Shown here: positions 1-6,276 of the stretch, in pieces
Numbering within the stretch: position 1 is the first letter of the stretch
How the letters are laid out: every line of letters begins with the position of its first letter
Assembly: GCA_021850955.1 (NCBI GenBank)
Contig: JAJZKH010000018.1
Coordinates: 1-10,579 of the forward strand
Source of the DNA: Microcaldota archaeon
GTDB taxonomy: Archaea > Micrarchaeota > Micrarchaeia > Micrarchaeales > CABMGC01
Length of the DNA: 10,579 nucleotides
Reading direction: 5' to 3'
Translations under genes and position numbers: made by a program
Notes under the pieces: model-generated
Told to the model about the DNA's origin: nothing
Databases searched by the model: none
What the model saw: the letters and a program-made list of their open reading frames with translations, nothing else

Positions 1-118
1 TAGTAAAATATAAATTAAAAGACTTTTTGTTTCTAAAATTTGGGTATTTTATTATATTTTTAAGGTATTAATCTCGTGAATTTAAATTGTTAATTTATAA
101 GCCCATGTGTATAAAAGA

Positions 119-128
119 ATATATAAAG
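119..128 (+). promoter_or_regulatory. Putative TATA box of the Asn-rich surface protein gene
   Basis: The sequence ATATATAAAG lies about 47 bases before the ATG at 171. An archaeal start site some 25 bases downstream would fall near 150 and leave a leader of about 20 bases that contains the GTGA ribosome-binding signal. The region is AT-rich, and a second TATA-like stretch lies just upstream (about 109-116), so the exact box is uncertain. The rest of bases 1-118 shows no gene; T-rich runs around 25-60 could end an upstream transcript. Confidence 0.45.
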
Positions 129-170
129 ATGTTATAACTAATAAGAATAATCAATAATCTAAGTGAGTTA

Positions 171-2300
171 ATGAAAAATAATGTATTAATAGCTAGTGTA
201 ATTATATTAATCATAGCAATAGGAGCAATACTATTTTTAATTGGAAGTAATAATACAAATAATACAAATAAAAATGTAACAAGTAATAACAATCCTTTTG
301 GAAATAAAATTACAACAGTTACAACAACGAATGTTAAAAATATTACAACAAACAATACTCTTAATACAAGCGTAAAAGTTTTATCTTCTCAAAATAACTT
401 TTATAATCTTAACTCTACAGTTTTGAATAATACATTAGGTAAATCTTGGCATTTTTCACAGGAAATAGAAGCACCAGGTACACCTGGAAGTAGTGAAGAG
501 AATATCACTCTATACAATTATACAAATAATAATACAAATTTAGGAAGTGAAGGTATTACTTTTTTCAGGGTAGGTTTTAATAGTTCATCAAACGCCAGTG
601 AGTTTTATGATATACAAGTTGCAAATATAAGAACAAAATTAAATTTTAATATTTTGAATTATACATTACAAAGCGACTCACCTGCAATTGCTTTTAATTC
701 TTCTAACACTAATGCAACATATAAAAATGCTATAATAACTATGACTCCTTTTGGAAAGTATTTTTATGAGGCAGTTTTATTTTACAATAAAAATAATAAT
801 TTAGAAAATACATCTAAAAAATTAGTATCGTTATTACAAGTTGTTGAAAATAAAACAACAGAGCCACAGATATCAAATATTTCTAATATTTATTTAAATA
901 ACATATATGGCGGAAATTGGAAAGAACTTAATGAATCATTTTTAAAATTGAACTCTACAGAAAAAACATTTGGAGAAAATTACATACAATTACAAAACTT
1001 TTCAAATGATTTAGGGTATAATTTAACAGTAGGTACAGTTAATTTTAATGATAATTACAATGCGCTTTCGGTGTTTAATGATTATATATCAAAGATACCG
1101 GGTATTAATGGCGCCATAAGTAATGGCCATGCTGCACATATTTTCTTAAATAAAAGTAGTATAATACCTAGTAAAAATAATGTAGGAGCAATGTCTATTA
1201 ATGGAAATTATATATCAATAATAAACATTTATAATAATAAAATTAATATTACAGAAAATCTAGTACTTCCAGGAGAGATTAATTTATTGGAAAGAATTCA
1301 AAATGCAAAAATTTTAGTAAATAATCAAACCACATCTTTAAGTAATTTAAGTAGATTGCCTCCGACATCAACAAATGTTACTTTAATAAATATAAGTACA
1401 TTAAACAAAACATTTGGAGGTAATTGGAGATTTGTAGAAGGAAACAATGTAACAGCAGGCTTACCGGTTGGTGGAATAAAGTATACGATAGAAAACTTTA
1501 CCAATAATTTAGAAAACTTTACATTAAGCGTAGGTAATTTTATTAATACAACATCGGTAGTAGGAGTTTATGACGGAGGTTTGGGATCATTAAGTAATCA
1601 AAATAATTTAAAAATTGGACATTACTCATTTGATAATGGTTTATCTTATACTCAAGTTTTCGGAGTTATAACAGCCCCAAATAATCAAACAGAAGAGCTA
1701 TTAGGAGAAATATACCCTTATGGTAATTACTTAATACAAACAAGTTTGTATTCCCAAAATAAAACTATGAATTTGTATAAGTATAATAACTCAATAAAAA
1801 ATATTCAAGAAAAAATAATGAATCAATTCGAGAGCAATATAATTTCAGGGAATGCGACTTATTTAACTACAGAACAGCTTTCATTAATTTTAGGAAATAA
1901 TTGGAATATTACTTCTAGAACTCAGAAAAATAATACAGTGAATGGAAGCATTGGCGAGTTAACATTGAATTATACAACAACAAAAGGAGATTTAGTAAAA
2001 CAAAGTATAGTTAGCTTCAATACAGAAAATAATGCAAGCAATGATTACAATAATATAAACACAGAGCTCTTTGCAAATAATACAAGCAAAAATGTAGTAA
2101 GTCTAGCTTTGAATAACGAGTATAGTTATACTATAACAAACAATACACAATTTACAAATAGTAAAAATGGAGTAAGCATTATTGCACCATATGGAAATAA
2201 GGTTATAAAGATCAGTTTATATCCAAATTCAACGGTTCCGATAACTATAAGTAACTCTGGATTATTGCTACTAACATTACTTAATTACACTGAAAATTAA
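171..2300 (+). CDS. Membrane-anchored Asn-rich surface protein with four degenerate repeats
   Basis: I do not recognise a named family. The 709-residue protein starts with a short KNN head and one hydrophobic segment (about 5-25), which acts as a signal anchor or uncleaved signal and places the rest outside the cell. The exposed part is very polar: by hand count asparagine makes up 133 of 709 residues, there are about 48 N-X-S/T sequons, and there is no cysteine. After a low-complexity N/T linker (about 27-70) come four repeats of roughly 150-170 residues. Each has a G-x-(S/N)-W box (W93, W250, W419, W578) and, 95-102 residues later, a (P/I)-(F/N/Y)-G-(K/N) box followed by a beta-like segment ending near L/I-Y/F-x-N (G195, G345, G518, G675). 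No archaeal sorting motif or C-terminal membrane helix is seen. GTGA stands four bases before the ATG. Likely a glycosylated cell-surface or S-layer-associated protein; function unknown. Confidence 0.85.
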   Translation: MKNNVLIASVIILIIAIGAILFLIGSNNTNNTNKNVTSNNNPFGNKITTVTTTNVKNITTNNTLNTSVKVLSSQNNFYNLNSTVLNNTLGKSWHFSQEIEAPGTPGSSEENITLYNYTNNNTNLGSEGITFFRVGFNSSSNASEFYDIQVANIRTKLNFNILNYTLQSDSPAIAFNSSNTNATYKNAIITMTPFGKYFYEAVLFYNKNNNLENTSKKLVSLLQVVENKTTEPQISNISNIYLNNIYGGNWKELNESFLKLNSTEKTFGENYIQLQNFSNDLGYNLTVGTVNFNDNYNALSVFNDYISKIPGINGAISNGHAAHIFLNKSSIIPSKNNVGAMSINGNYISIINIYNNKINITENLVLPGEINLLERIQNAKILVNNQTTSLSNLSRLPPTSTNVTLINISTLNKTFGGNWRFVEGNNVTAGLPVGGIKYTIENFTNNLENFTLSVGNFINTTSVVGVYDGGLGSLSNQNNLKIGHYSFDNGLSYTQVFGVITAPNNQTEELLGEIYPYGNYLIQTSLYSQNKTMNLYKYNNSIKNIQEKIMNQFESNIISGNATYLTTEQLSLILGNNWNITSRTQKNNTVNGSIGELTLNYTTTKGDLVKQSIVSFNTENNASNDYNNINTELFANNTSKNVVSLALNNEYSYTITNNTQFTNSKNGVSIIAPYGNKVIKISLYPNSTVPITISNSGLLLLTLLNYTEN

Positions 2301-2533
2301 TTTTTACGTATAAATAACACCATATAAAGAAATAAATAATACGTAGTAAATATTTTGCAAGGAGAGAATAAGTTAAATCAATACTAGTAGTTTTGGCACT
2401 AATTATATATGGAAAGGATATATTTTGTATTATTATCTATAACAACATAAAGATTTCAAAGTATAAATTACCTAAAATCGGAGTCCTTACTTCAAAACAG
2501 GTAAAATTAACAATTATTGATTTACAGAAAAGA

Positions 2534-2542
2534 TTTAATAAA
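2534..2542 (+). promoter_or_regulatory. Possible TATA box of lysS
   Basis: TTTAATAAA is centred about 32 bases before the ATG at 2570, which would give a very short leader. The whole interval 2301-2569 is AT-rich, and several other boxes (for example 2551-2560) could serve. No RNA gene or short reading frame that I could support lies in this interval. Confidence 0.25.
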
Positions 2543-2569
2543 TCTCAATTTAATATATATTTGATTTTT

Positions 2570-4009
2570 ATGGTAGATGAATTTAAAGTTGAAAAGCTTA
2601 AAAAATTTGTAGAAATTGGTATTAATCCCTATCCATATTCTTATAAAAAAACTCGCGATTCTATAGAGATAATAAACAACTTTCAAGAGTTAAATAGTAA
2701 AAATGAGAGAGTAGCAGGAAGAATAATAGGAATAAGAAAAATGGGTAAGATATACTTTATTGATCTTTTAGATTTCAAAGGAAAGTTGCAGATAATAGTA
2801 AAAAGTGACTCTGTTCAGAAAAAGTACTTCGATATAATTGAACTTTGTGATGTTGCAGATATAATAGGAGTTAATGGAAAAGTAACAAAAACGACAAGAG
2901 GAGAGATAAGTATAGAAGCAGAGAGTATAGAGATATTGGCAAAATCACTTAGAACATTACCAGAAAAGTTCCATGGACTAAAAGATACTGAACAGAGGTA
3001 TAGAAAAAGGCACTTAGATTTAATAGTCAATCCAAAGGTTAGGGAATTTTTTATAATCAGGTCTAAGATATTGAAATACATGAGGGAGTTCTTAGATGAT
3101 AGAGGTTATATAGAGTTTGAAACTCCTGTTTTACAAGAGGTATATGGGGGAGCTAATGCCGAGCCATTTATAACAAAACATAATGCACTTAATGAAAATA
3201 GATTCCTTAGAATTTCTGATGAACTTTACTTGAAAAGATTGATAATTGGAGGTTTTGAAAAAGTTTACGAGGTATCTAAAGATTTCAGAAATGAGGACAT
3301 CGACTCTACACATAATCCAGAGTTTACACAGATAGAATGTTATGAAGCTTATAAAGATTATGAAGATTATATGAAAATGGTAGAGGAGTTGTTAAGTGGT
3401 ATTGTAATGAAGTTATTCAATACCCATAAAGTAACTTATCAAGGAAAAGAGTTAGATTTTACGCCGCCTTTTAAAAGAATCTATTGGGTAGATGAACTTA
3501 AGAAAAAATCCGGAATAGATGTTTCAAAACTAAATGATAACGAAGCCGTGGAGGTAGCTAAAAATGAAAAACTAGATATAAAAATTAAAAATAGCTATCA
3601 TGTTGCTGATGCTTTATTTGATAAGTATATTAAACCGGAATTATTCAATCCTTCATTTGTTTTAGATTTTCCAGCTTATATGTGCCCTCTGACAAAGGAT
3701 AAGAGAGGTAATCCAAAGCTTAGCGAAAGATTTGAGTTGTACATAACTGGAAGAGAGGAAGGAAACTGCTACTCAGAACTTACAAATCCTATAGAACAAA
3801 GAAAGAAATTTGAAGAACAAGAACAAGAAAGAAAGAAAGGAGACGAAGAAGCTCCACCTTCAGATGAAGAGTTCTTAGAGGCAATAGAGTATGGAATGCC
3901 ACCCACAGCAGGATTAGGAATCTCAATAGACAGATTAGCTATGATACTAACAGACAATATGTCAATAAAAGAGGTCCTAGCCTTTCCAGCTATGAGAAAA
4001 GAAAAATAG
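2570..4009 (+). CDS. lysS: Lysyl-tRNA synthetase, class II
   Basis: Charges tRNA-Lys with lysine using ATP, in the cytoplasm. The 479-residue product has an N-terminal OB-fold anticodon-binding domain (about 45-125) and a class II catalytic core (about 150-475). Visible are motif 1 around 175-200 with GGANAEPF (193-200), RISDELYLKRL (214-224), motif 2 with FRNEDIDSTHNPEFT (239-253), GNCYSEL (398-404) holding the lysine-pocket N, Y and E, and motif 3 GLGISIDRL (448-456). Many archaea use the unrelated class I enzyme, so class II is a lineage clue. The frame stays open upstream to a TTG at 2393, but that 59-residue extension is not OB-fold-like and has no start signal. I chose ATG 2570, where homology to the N-terminal helix begins and TTGA stands five bases before the start. 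Variants from the common family sequence include E for R in GGA-x-A-R-P-F. Confidence 0.95.
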   Translation: MVDEFKVEKLKKFVEIGINPYPYSYKKTRDSIEIINNFQELNSKNERVAGRIIGIRKMGKIYFIDLLDFKGKLQIIVKSDSVQKKYFDIIELCDVADIIGVNGKVTKTTRGEISIEAESIEILAKSLRTLPEKFHGLKDTEQRYRKRHLDLIVNPKVREFFIIRSKILKYMREFLDDRGYIEFETPVLQEVYGGANAEPFITKHNALNENRFLRISDELYLKRLIIGGFEKVYEVSKDFRNEDIDSTHNPEFTQIECYEAYKDYEDYMKMVEELLSGIVMKLFNTHKVTYQGKELDFTPPFKRIYWVDELKKKSGIDVSKLNDNEAVEVAKNEKLDIKIKNSYHVADALFDKYIKPELFNPSFVLDFPAYMCPLTKDKRGNPKLSERFELYITGREEGNCYSELTNPIEQRKKFEEQEQERKKGDEEAPPSDEEFLEAIEYGMPPTAGLGISIDRLAMILTDNMSIKEVLAFPAMRKEK

Positions 4010-4030
4010 TTATTTTTTAGGTAGTTTTTT
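4010..4030 (+). terminator. Probable archaeal oligo-T terminator after lysS
   Basis: Two runs of six T (4013-4018 and 4025-4030) follow the lysS stop codon directly. Archaeal RNA polymerase ends transcription at T-rich stretches without needing a hairpin, so this is a likely lysS terminator. The same bases encode the last residues (KLPKK) of the opposing small gene. Confidence 0.45.
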
Positions 4031-4219
4031 ACCCTTTGCTAACTTTAATGCATCCTTCCTTACCATTGCCTTCCATACATCTGTATGTATTTCATGTTTC
4101 TTCTCTTCTTTTTCAGGCGCTTGGGTAGATTTAGGGATTGGTGCATGATTTTTATATATTGCTTGTGCTACTTCCAGAGATACTTGAATCTCGCTAGATT
4201 TTTTTTTAGTTTGTTCCAT
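4010..4219 (-). CDS. Small lysine-rich protein of unknown function
   Basis: A 69-residue, highly charged protein that I do not recognise. It has no membrane segment, no cysteine and no known motif. Residues about 8-25 could form a helix (EIQVSLEVAQAIY), followed by a P/E/K-rich linker and a basic C-terminal third (KAMVRKDALKLAKGKKLPKK). The basic tail would suit nucleic-acid or ribosome binding, but that is only inference. Reality is supported by the start signal: GTGA lies four bases before its ATG, the same arrangement as in the ribosomal genes, and the frame ends exactly where lysS ends, tail to tail with zero spacing. It faces away from the tRNA and ribosomal cluster, so it should have its own promoter in 4220-4290. 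Confidence 0.6.
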   Translation of the reverse strand: MEQTKKKSSEIQVSLEVAQAIYKNHAPIPKSTQAPEKEEKKHEIHTDVWKAMVRKDALKLAKGKKLPKK

Positions 4220-4237
4220 TTTATCACACAGGAATAG

Positions 4238-4262
4238 AATTTATACTAATTGATTAATAAAT
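4238..4262 (-). promoter_or_regulatory. Possible promoter of the small lysine-rich gene
   Basis: On the minus strand this stretch holds two TATA-like elements, ATTTATTAATC near 4252-4262 and AGTATAAATT at 4238-4247. The distal one would place a start near 4230 and leave a short leader carrying the GTGA signal. The remaining part of the 249-base gap up to the tRNA is AT-rich with no feature I can support. Confidence 0.3.
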
Positions 4263-4436
4263 GTTTCTTTTTATTTCGTATTTTTTACAAAATATCATCG
4301 CATAGAAGTTTTATGACAATAATTTGATTAGTACAGTTATTGCAGTTTATAGGTATTTTATTAGTATATGTAAGTATAAAAGCAAGTTTTAAATAATAAT
4401 ATGAGCAAACTATATGTAACAAAAGTGTAATAACAG

Positions 4437-4444
4437 CTTTAAAG
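4437..4444 (+). promoter_or_regulatory. Putative TATA box of the serine tRNA gene
   Basis: CTTTAAAG is centred about 28 bases before the first base of the tRNA (4469), the normal archaeal spacing for a transcript that starts at or just before the tRNA. It sits inside a 12-base palindrome, AGCTTTAAAGCT (4435-4446). A very similar box, TTTTAAAG, recurs at the end of the tRNA before the uS13 gene. Confidence 0.5.
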
Positions 4445-4506
4445 CTTACCTGAGTATATTATATGAATGCCAGGGTGGCAGAATCCGGTAACGCGTACGC
4501 CTGGAA

Positions 4507-4518
4507 ATTGAACCTGTC
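4507..4518 (+). other. 12-base tRNA intron at position 37/38
   Basis: The intron lies at the canonical archaeal site one base after the anticodon. CTGG (4501-4504) can face CCTG (4513-4516) with one T·T mismatch, flanked by three-base bulges AAA (4505-4507) and TCA (4517-4519). Cutting after the second base of each bulge gives exactly this intron. The outer helix is missing because only five bases (TTGAA) close the loop, so this is a relaxed bulge-helix-bulge motif needing a splicing endonuclease with broad specificity. Confidence 0.8.
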
Positions 4519-4550
4519 AGCGTATGGCTCTCGAGCCATCTGGGTTCAAA

Positions 4551-4587
4551 ATAAAGCTTTTTGAATACTCAAAAGGTGTTATGGAAA
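4551..4587 (+). other. 37-base T-loop tRNA intron at position 59/60 with bulge-helix-bulge
   Basis: The central four-pair helix is TTCA (4545-4548) with TGGA (4582-4585), including one G·T pair. It is flanked by bulges AAA (4549-4551) and AAT (4586-4588). Inside the intron, TAA (4552-4554) pairs with TTA (4579-4581), and CTTTTTGA (4557-4564) pairs with TCAAAAGG (4569-4576) around an ATAC loop. Cutting after the second base of each bulge joins TTCAAA to T, giving a perfect T-loop. Introns at this noncanonical site are known in some archaea, mainly Thermoproteales. Confidence 0.85.
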
Positions 4588-4601
4588 TCCCAGCCCTGGC
4601 G

Positions 4602-4609
4602 TTTTAAAG
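4602..4609 (+). promoter_or_regulatory. Possible TATA box for the ribosomal protein genes
   Basis: TTTTAAAG begins at the base after the tRNA discriminator and is centred about 48 bases before the uS13 ATG. A start near 4632 would give a leader of about 20 bases with the GGTG signal. The box resembles the one before the tRNA. Read-through from the tRNA promoter is an equally good explanation. Confidence 0.35.
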
Positions 4610-4653
4610 AATGAAGTAATAATTAAAAATAATTAAATTTAAATGGTGCGATA

Positions 4654-5187
4654 ATGGACCAAAAAGAACAAAAAGTAAAGGAGCCTAGACAAAAAGAAAA
4701 AGTAGAAGCTAGTATTATTAGAATGGCAGGAAGAGACATAAATGGTGAGTACAACATAACTAGAGGGCTTATGCAAATAAAGGGTATAGGACACAACATG
4801 GCAAATATTATGGCAATTAGGTATAAAGAAAAGTACGGAATAGATATTTCTACAAAAATAGGAACATTAAGTGATAAGCAATTAAACGATTTAGAAGGTA
4901 TAATAAAAGAACCTTTAAAGTATAATATACCAAAGTTTCTTGCGAATAGAAACAAGGATTTAGAAACAGGAGAGGACATGCATGTAGTAGGTACTGATTT
5001 AATAGTAAAAACAAGATTTGATATTGATACAGGAATAAAACTTCAATCATGGGTAGGATCAAGACACCAATATGGACAAAAAGCAAGAGGACAAAGAACA
5101 AGAAACACAGGAAGAACAGGGGCAACGATTGGAGTTATCAAGAAATCGGCACAGCCTGCACAGGCTCCTGCCAAAAAACCAGAGTAG
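4654..5187 (+). CDS. rps13: Small ribosomal subunit protein uS13
   Basis: Structural protein of the 30S head, contacting 16S rRNA, the P-site tRNA and the 50S subunit. The 177-residue protein has a charged N-terminal tail (1-18), the helix-two-turns-helix fold beginning at IIRMAGRDINGEYNITRGLM (about 21-40) with the conserved IKGIG (43-47), and the C-terminal RNA-binding signature RHQYGQKARGQRTRNTGRTG (about 137-156), all typical of archaeal uS13. A flexible A/P/K-rich tail closes it. It is somewhat longer than common archaeal forms of about 150 residues. GGTG lies a few bases before the ATG. It leads the conserved archaeal order uS13-uS4-uS11, with an 11-base gap to uS4. Confidence 0.97.
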   Translation: MDQKEQKVKEPRQKEKVEASIIRMAGRDINGEYNITRGLMQIKGIGHNMANIMAIRYKEKYGIDISTKIGTLSDKQLNDLEGIIKEPLKYNIPKFLANRNKDLETGEDMHVVGTDLIVKTRFDIDTGIKLQSWVGSRHQYGQKARGQRTRNTGRTGATIGVIKKSAQPAQAPAKKPE

Positions 5188-5198
5188 AAAGTGAGTAA

Positions 5199-5753
5199 AT
5201 GGGAGCACCTAAACGTAATGGAAAAAAATTCGAAAGACCATCAACAATGTGGGATAAGAAAAGAATAGAGGAAGAACACAGAGTTAAAAAAGAGTATGGA
5301 TTAAAAAAACTCACTGAGTTATGGAGAGCTACTAGTGAAATAAGAAGAGTTAGAAGAAACGCAAGGAATGTGTTATCTGGAGTATCAAGCGAAAAGGTAG
5401 GAAAGGATATAATTCAAAGACTTGCAAAGTACAATATAGTAAGTGAAACCGCAATACCTGACGACATATTAGTAATTAAACCACAGGCAATTTTAGATAG
5501 AAGATTGCAAACAATAGTTTATAAGAAAGGTCTTGCTAGAACATTAAAACAATCAAGACAGTTGATAACTCATGGATTTATCTCCATAAATGGAAGAAAA
5601 ATAAGTTCACCTAGTTATCTAGTTAAAAGAGAAGAAGAAAATGGAATTGGTTATTATAAGAAAATAAACTTAGAGATACCACCTACAGTTACTGAAGCGA
5701 AAGGAGCTGAAACAAAGGCGCCTGGAGCAGAGGTAGAGATTAAAAAAGAGTGA
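5199..5753 (+). CDS. rps4: Small ribosomal subunit protein uS4
   Basis: Primary 16S rRNA-binding protein that starts assembly of the 30S body. The 184-residue product begins with the archaeal/eukaryotic-type opening MGAPKRNGKKFERP, followed by a basic region (about 45-65, RATSEIRRVRRNARNVLSG) and an S4 RNA-binding domain at about 104-150, including KGLARTLKQSRQLITHGFISI. The C-terminal 25 residues are an acidic and alanine-rich tail. There is no bacterial zinc-finger opening, which confirms the archaeal type. GTGA stands exactly four bases before the ATG. The gene ends four bases before the uS11 start, so the two are probably translationally coupled. Confidence 0.97.
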   Translation: MGAPKRNGKKFERPSTMWDKKRIEEEHRVKKEYGLKKLTELWRATSEIRRVRRNARNVLSGVSSEKVGKDIIQRLAKYNIVSETAIPDDILVIKPQAILDRRLQTIVYKKGLARTLKQSRQLITHGFISINGRKISSPSYLVKREEENGIGYYKKINLEIPPTVTEAKGAETKAPGAEVEIKKE

Positions 5754-5757
5754 TTAA

Positions 5758-6276
5758 ATGGCAAAAGAAAAGAAATCTGCAAAATCAGATAAGAAAGCAG
5801 TTGAAAAAAATCAACAACAAAACGCTACAAAAAAAGGTAATATTTCATATGAAAATGAAGTTGCCGTTGCGCAGGAAAAATACAAACAAAGAGGTACAAG
5901 ATGGGGAGTTGCCCATATTCTATCATCTAAAAACAATACAATAATAACACTTACAGATTTATCAGGAGCTGAGACAATAGCTGTAGGAAGCGGAGGTATG
6001 GTAGTAGATACAGATCATGAAGAAGGTTCTCCATATGCAGCTACACAAGCAGCATATAAAGTTGCAACAATTGCAATTGAAAAAGGAGTAACTCATATTA
6101 ATATAAAAATAAGAGCACCTGGTGGACATAACTCAAAAACGCCTGGGCAAGGAGCACAAGCAGTAGTAAGAGCATTAGCAAGAAGCGGCTTTAAGATAGG
6201 AAGTATAGAAGAAGTAACACCAATACCTACAGACTCAACAAAAAGACCCGGCGGCAGAAGAGGAAGAAGAGTATAG
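5758..6276 (+). CDS. rps11: Small ribosomal subunit protein uS11
   Basis: Protein of the 30S platform near the mRNA exit. The 172-residue product carries a lysine-rich N-terminal extension of about 45 residues, then the uS11 fold: [20 protein letters not shown] (about 50-69), [20 protein letters not shown] (about 80-99), and the C-terminal signature [20 protein letters not shown] with the tail [14 protein letters not shown] typical of archaeal and eukaryotic members. Usual archaeal length is about 130-140, so the extension is notable. The start has GTGA four bases upstream. In many archaea the next gene is rpoD (RNA polymerase subunit 3); here it is a DUF192 gene. Confidence 0.97.
   Translation: MAKEKKSAKSDKKAVEKNQQQNATKKGNISYENEVAVAQEKYKQRGTRWGVAHILSSKNNTIITLTDLSGAETIAVGSGGMVVDTDHEEGSPYAATQAAYKVATIAIEKGVTHINIKIRAPGGHNSKTPGQGAQAVVRALARSGFKIGSIEEVTPIPTDSTKRPGGRRGRRV

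Larger units (their letters stand above)
4469..4601 (+). tRNA. tRNA-Ser(GGA) with two introns (anticodon loop and T-loop)
   Basis: Acceptor GCCAGGG (4469-4475) pairs with CCCTGGC (4594-4600), followed by discriminator G4601 and no encoded CCA. Anticodon stem TACGC (4496-4500) pairs with GCGTA (4520-4524). The loop holds 19 bases instead of 7; removing 4507-4518 gives CTGGAAA with anticodon GGA (4503-4505). The long variable arm TGGCT/AGCCA (4525-4538) marks a serine-type class II tRNA. T stem CTGGG (4540-4544) pairs with CCCAG (4589-4593), but 44 bases separate them; removing 4551-4587 restores the standard loop TTCAAAT. The mature RNA would be 84 bases, normal for serine. The D stem has an A·C mismatch at its third pair. 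Leucine was considered because of the long variable arm, but CTGGAAA and G73 fit serine. The gene lies 52 bases before uS13 and may share its transcript. Confidence 0.9.

Noticed and set aside
95..355. Minus-strand open frame of hydrophobic residues opposite the start of the surface protein.
   Set aside because: It is the antisense of Asn/Thr-rich repetitive codons, which yields V/L/I codons by composition. No start signal and no family resemblance.
2303..2350. Paired TACGTA hexamers with flanking T and A runs, a possible hairpin or operator after the surface protein gene.
   Set aside because: Each TACGTA is itself a palindrome, the separation is about 35 bases of AT-rich DNA, and archaeal terminators do not need a hairpin. 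It is easily explained by chance.
4401..4430. A tiny reading frame of nine codons plus stop just upstream of the tRNA.
   Set aside because: It lacks the NTGA start signal seen at other genes, has no recognisable product, and lies where the tRNA promoter is expected.
4435..4446. A 12-base perfect palindrome AGCTTTAAAGCT that could be a repressor site.
   Set aside because: It coincides with the expected TATA box of the tRNA gene, and TATA elements are often self-complementary. No second copy or other evidence for a regulator.
4469..4601. The tRNA as a degenerate pseudogene because both loops are too long.
   Set aside because: All stems except one D-stem pair are intact, and both insertions have cut sites that restore exact consensus loops, so introns are the better explanation.
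5750..5944. A lysine-rich overlapping frame at the start of uS11.
   Set aside because: It is a shifted-frame shadow of the lysine-rich uS11 extension with no independent signal.
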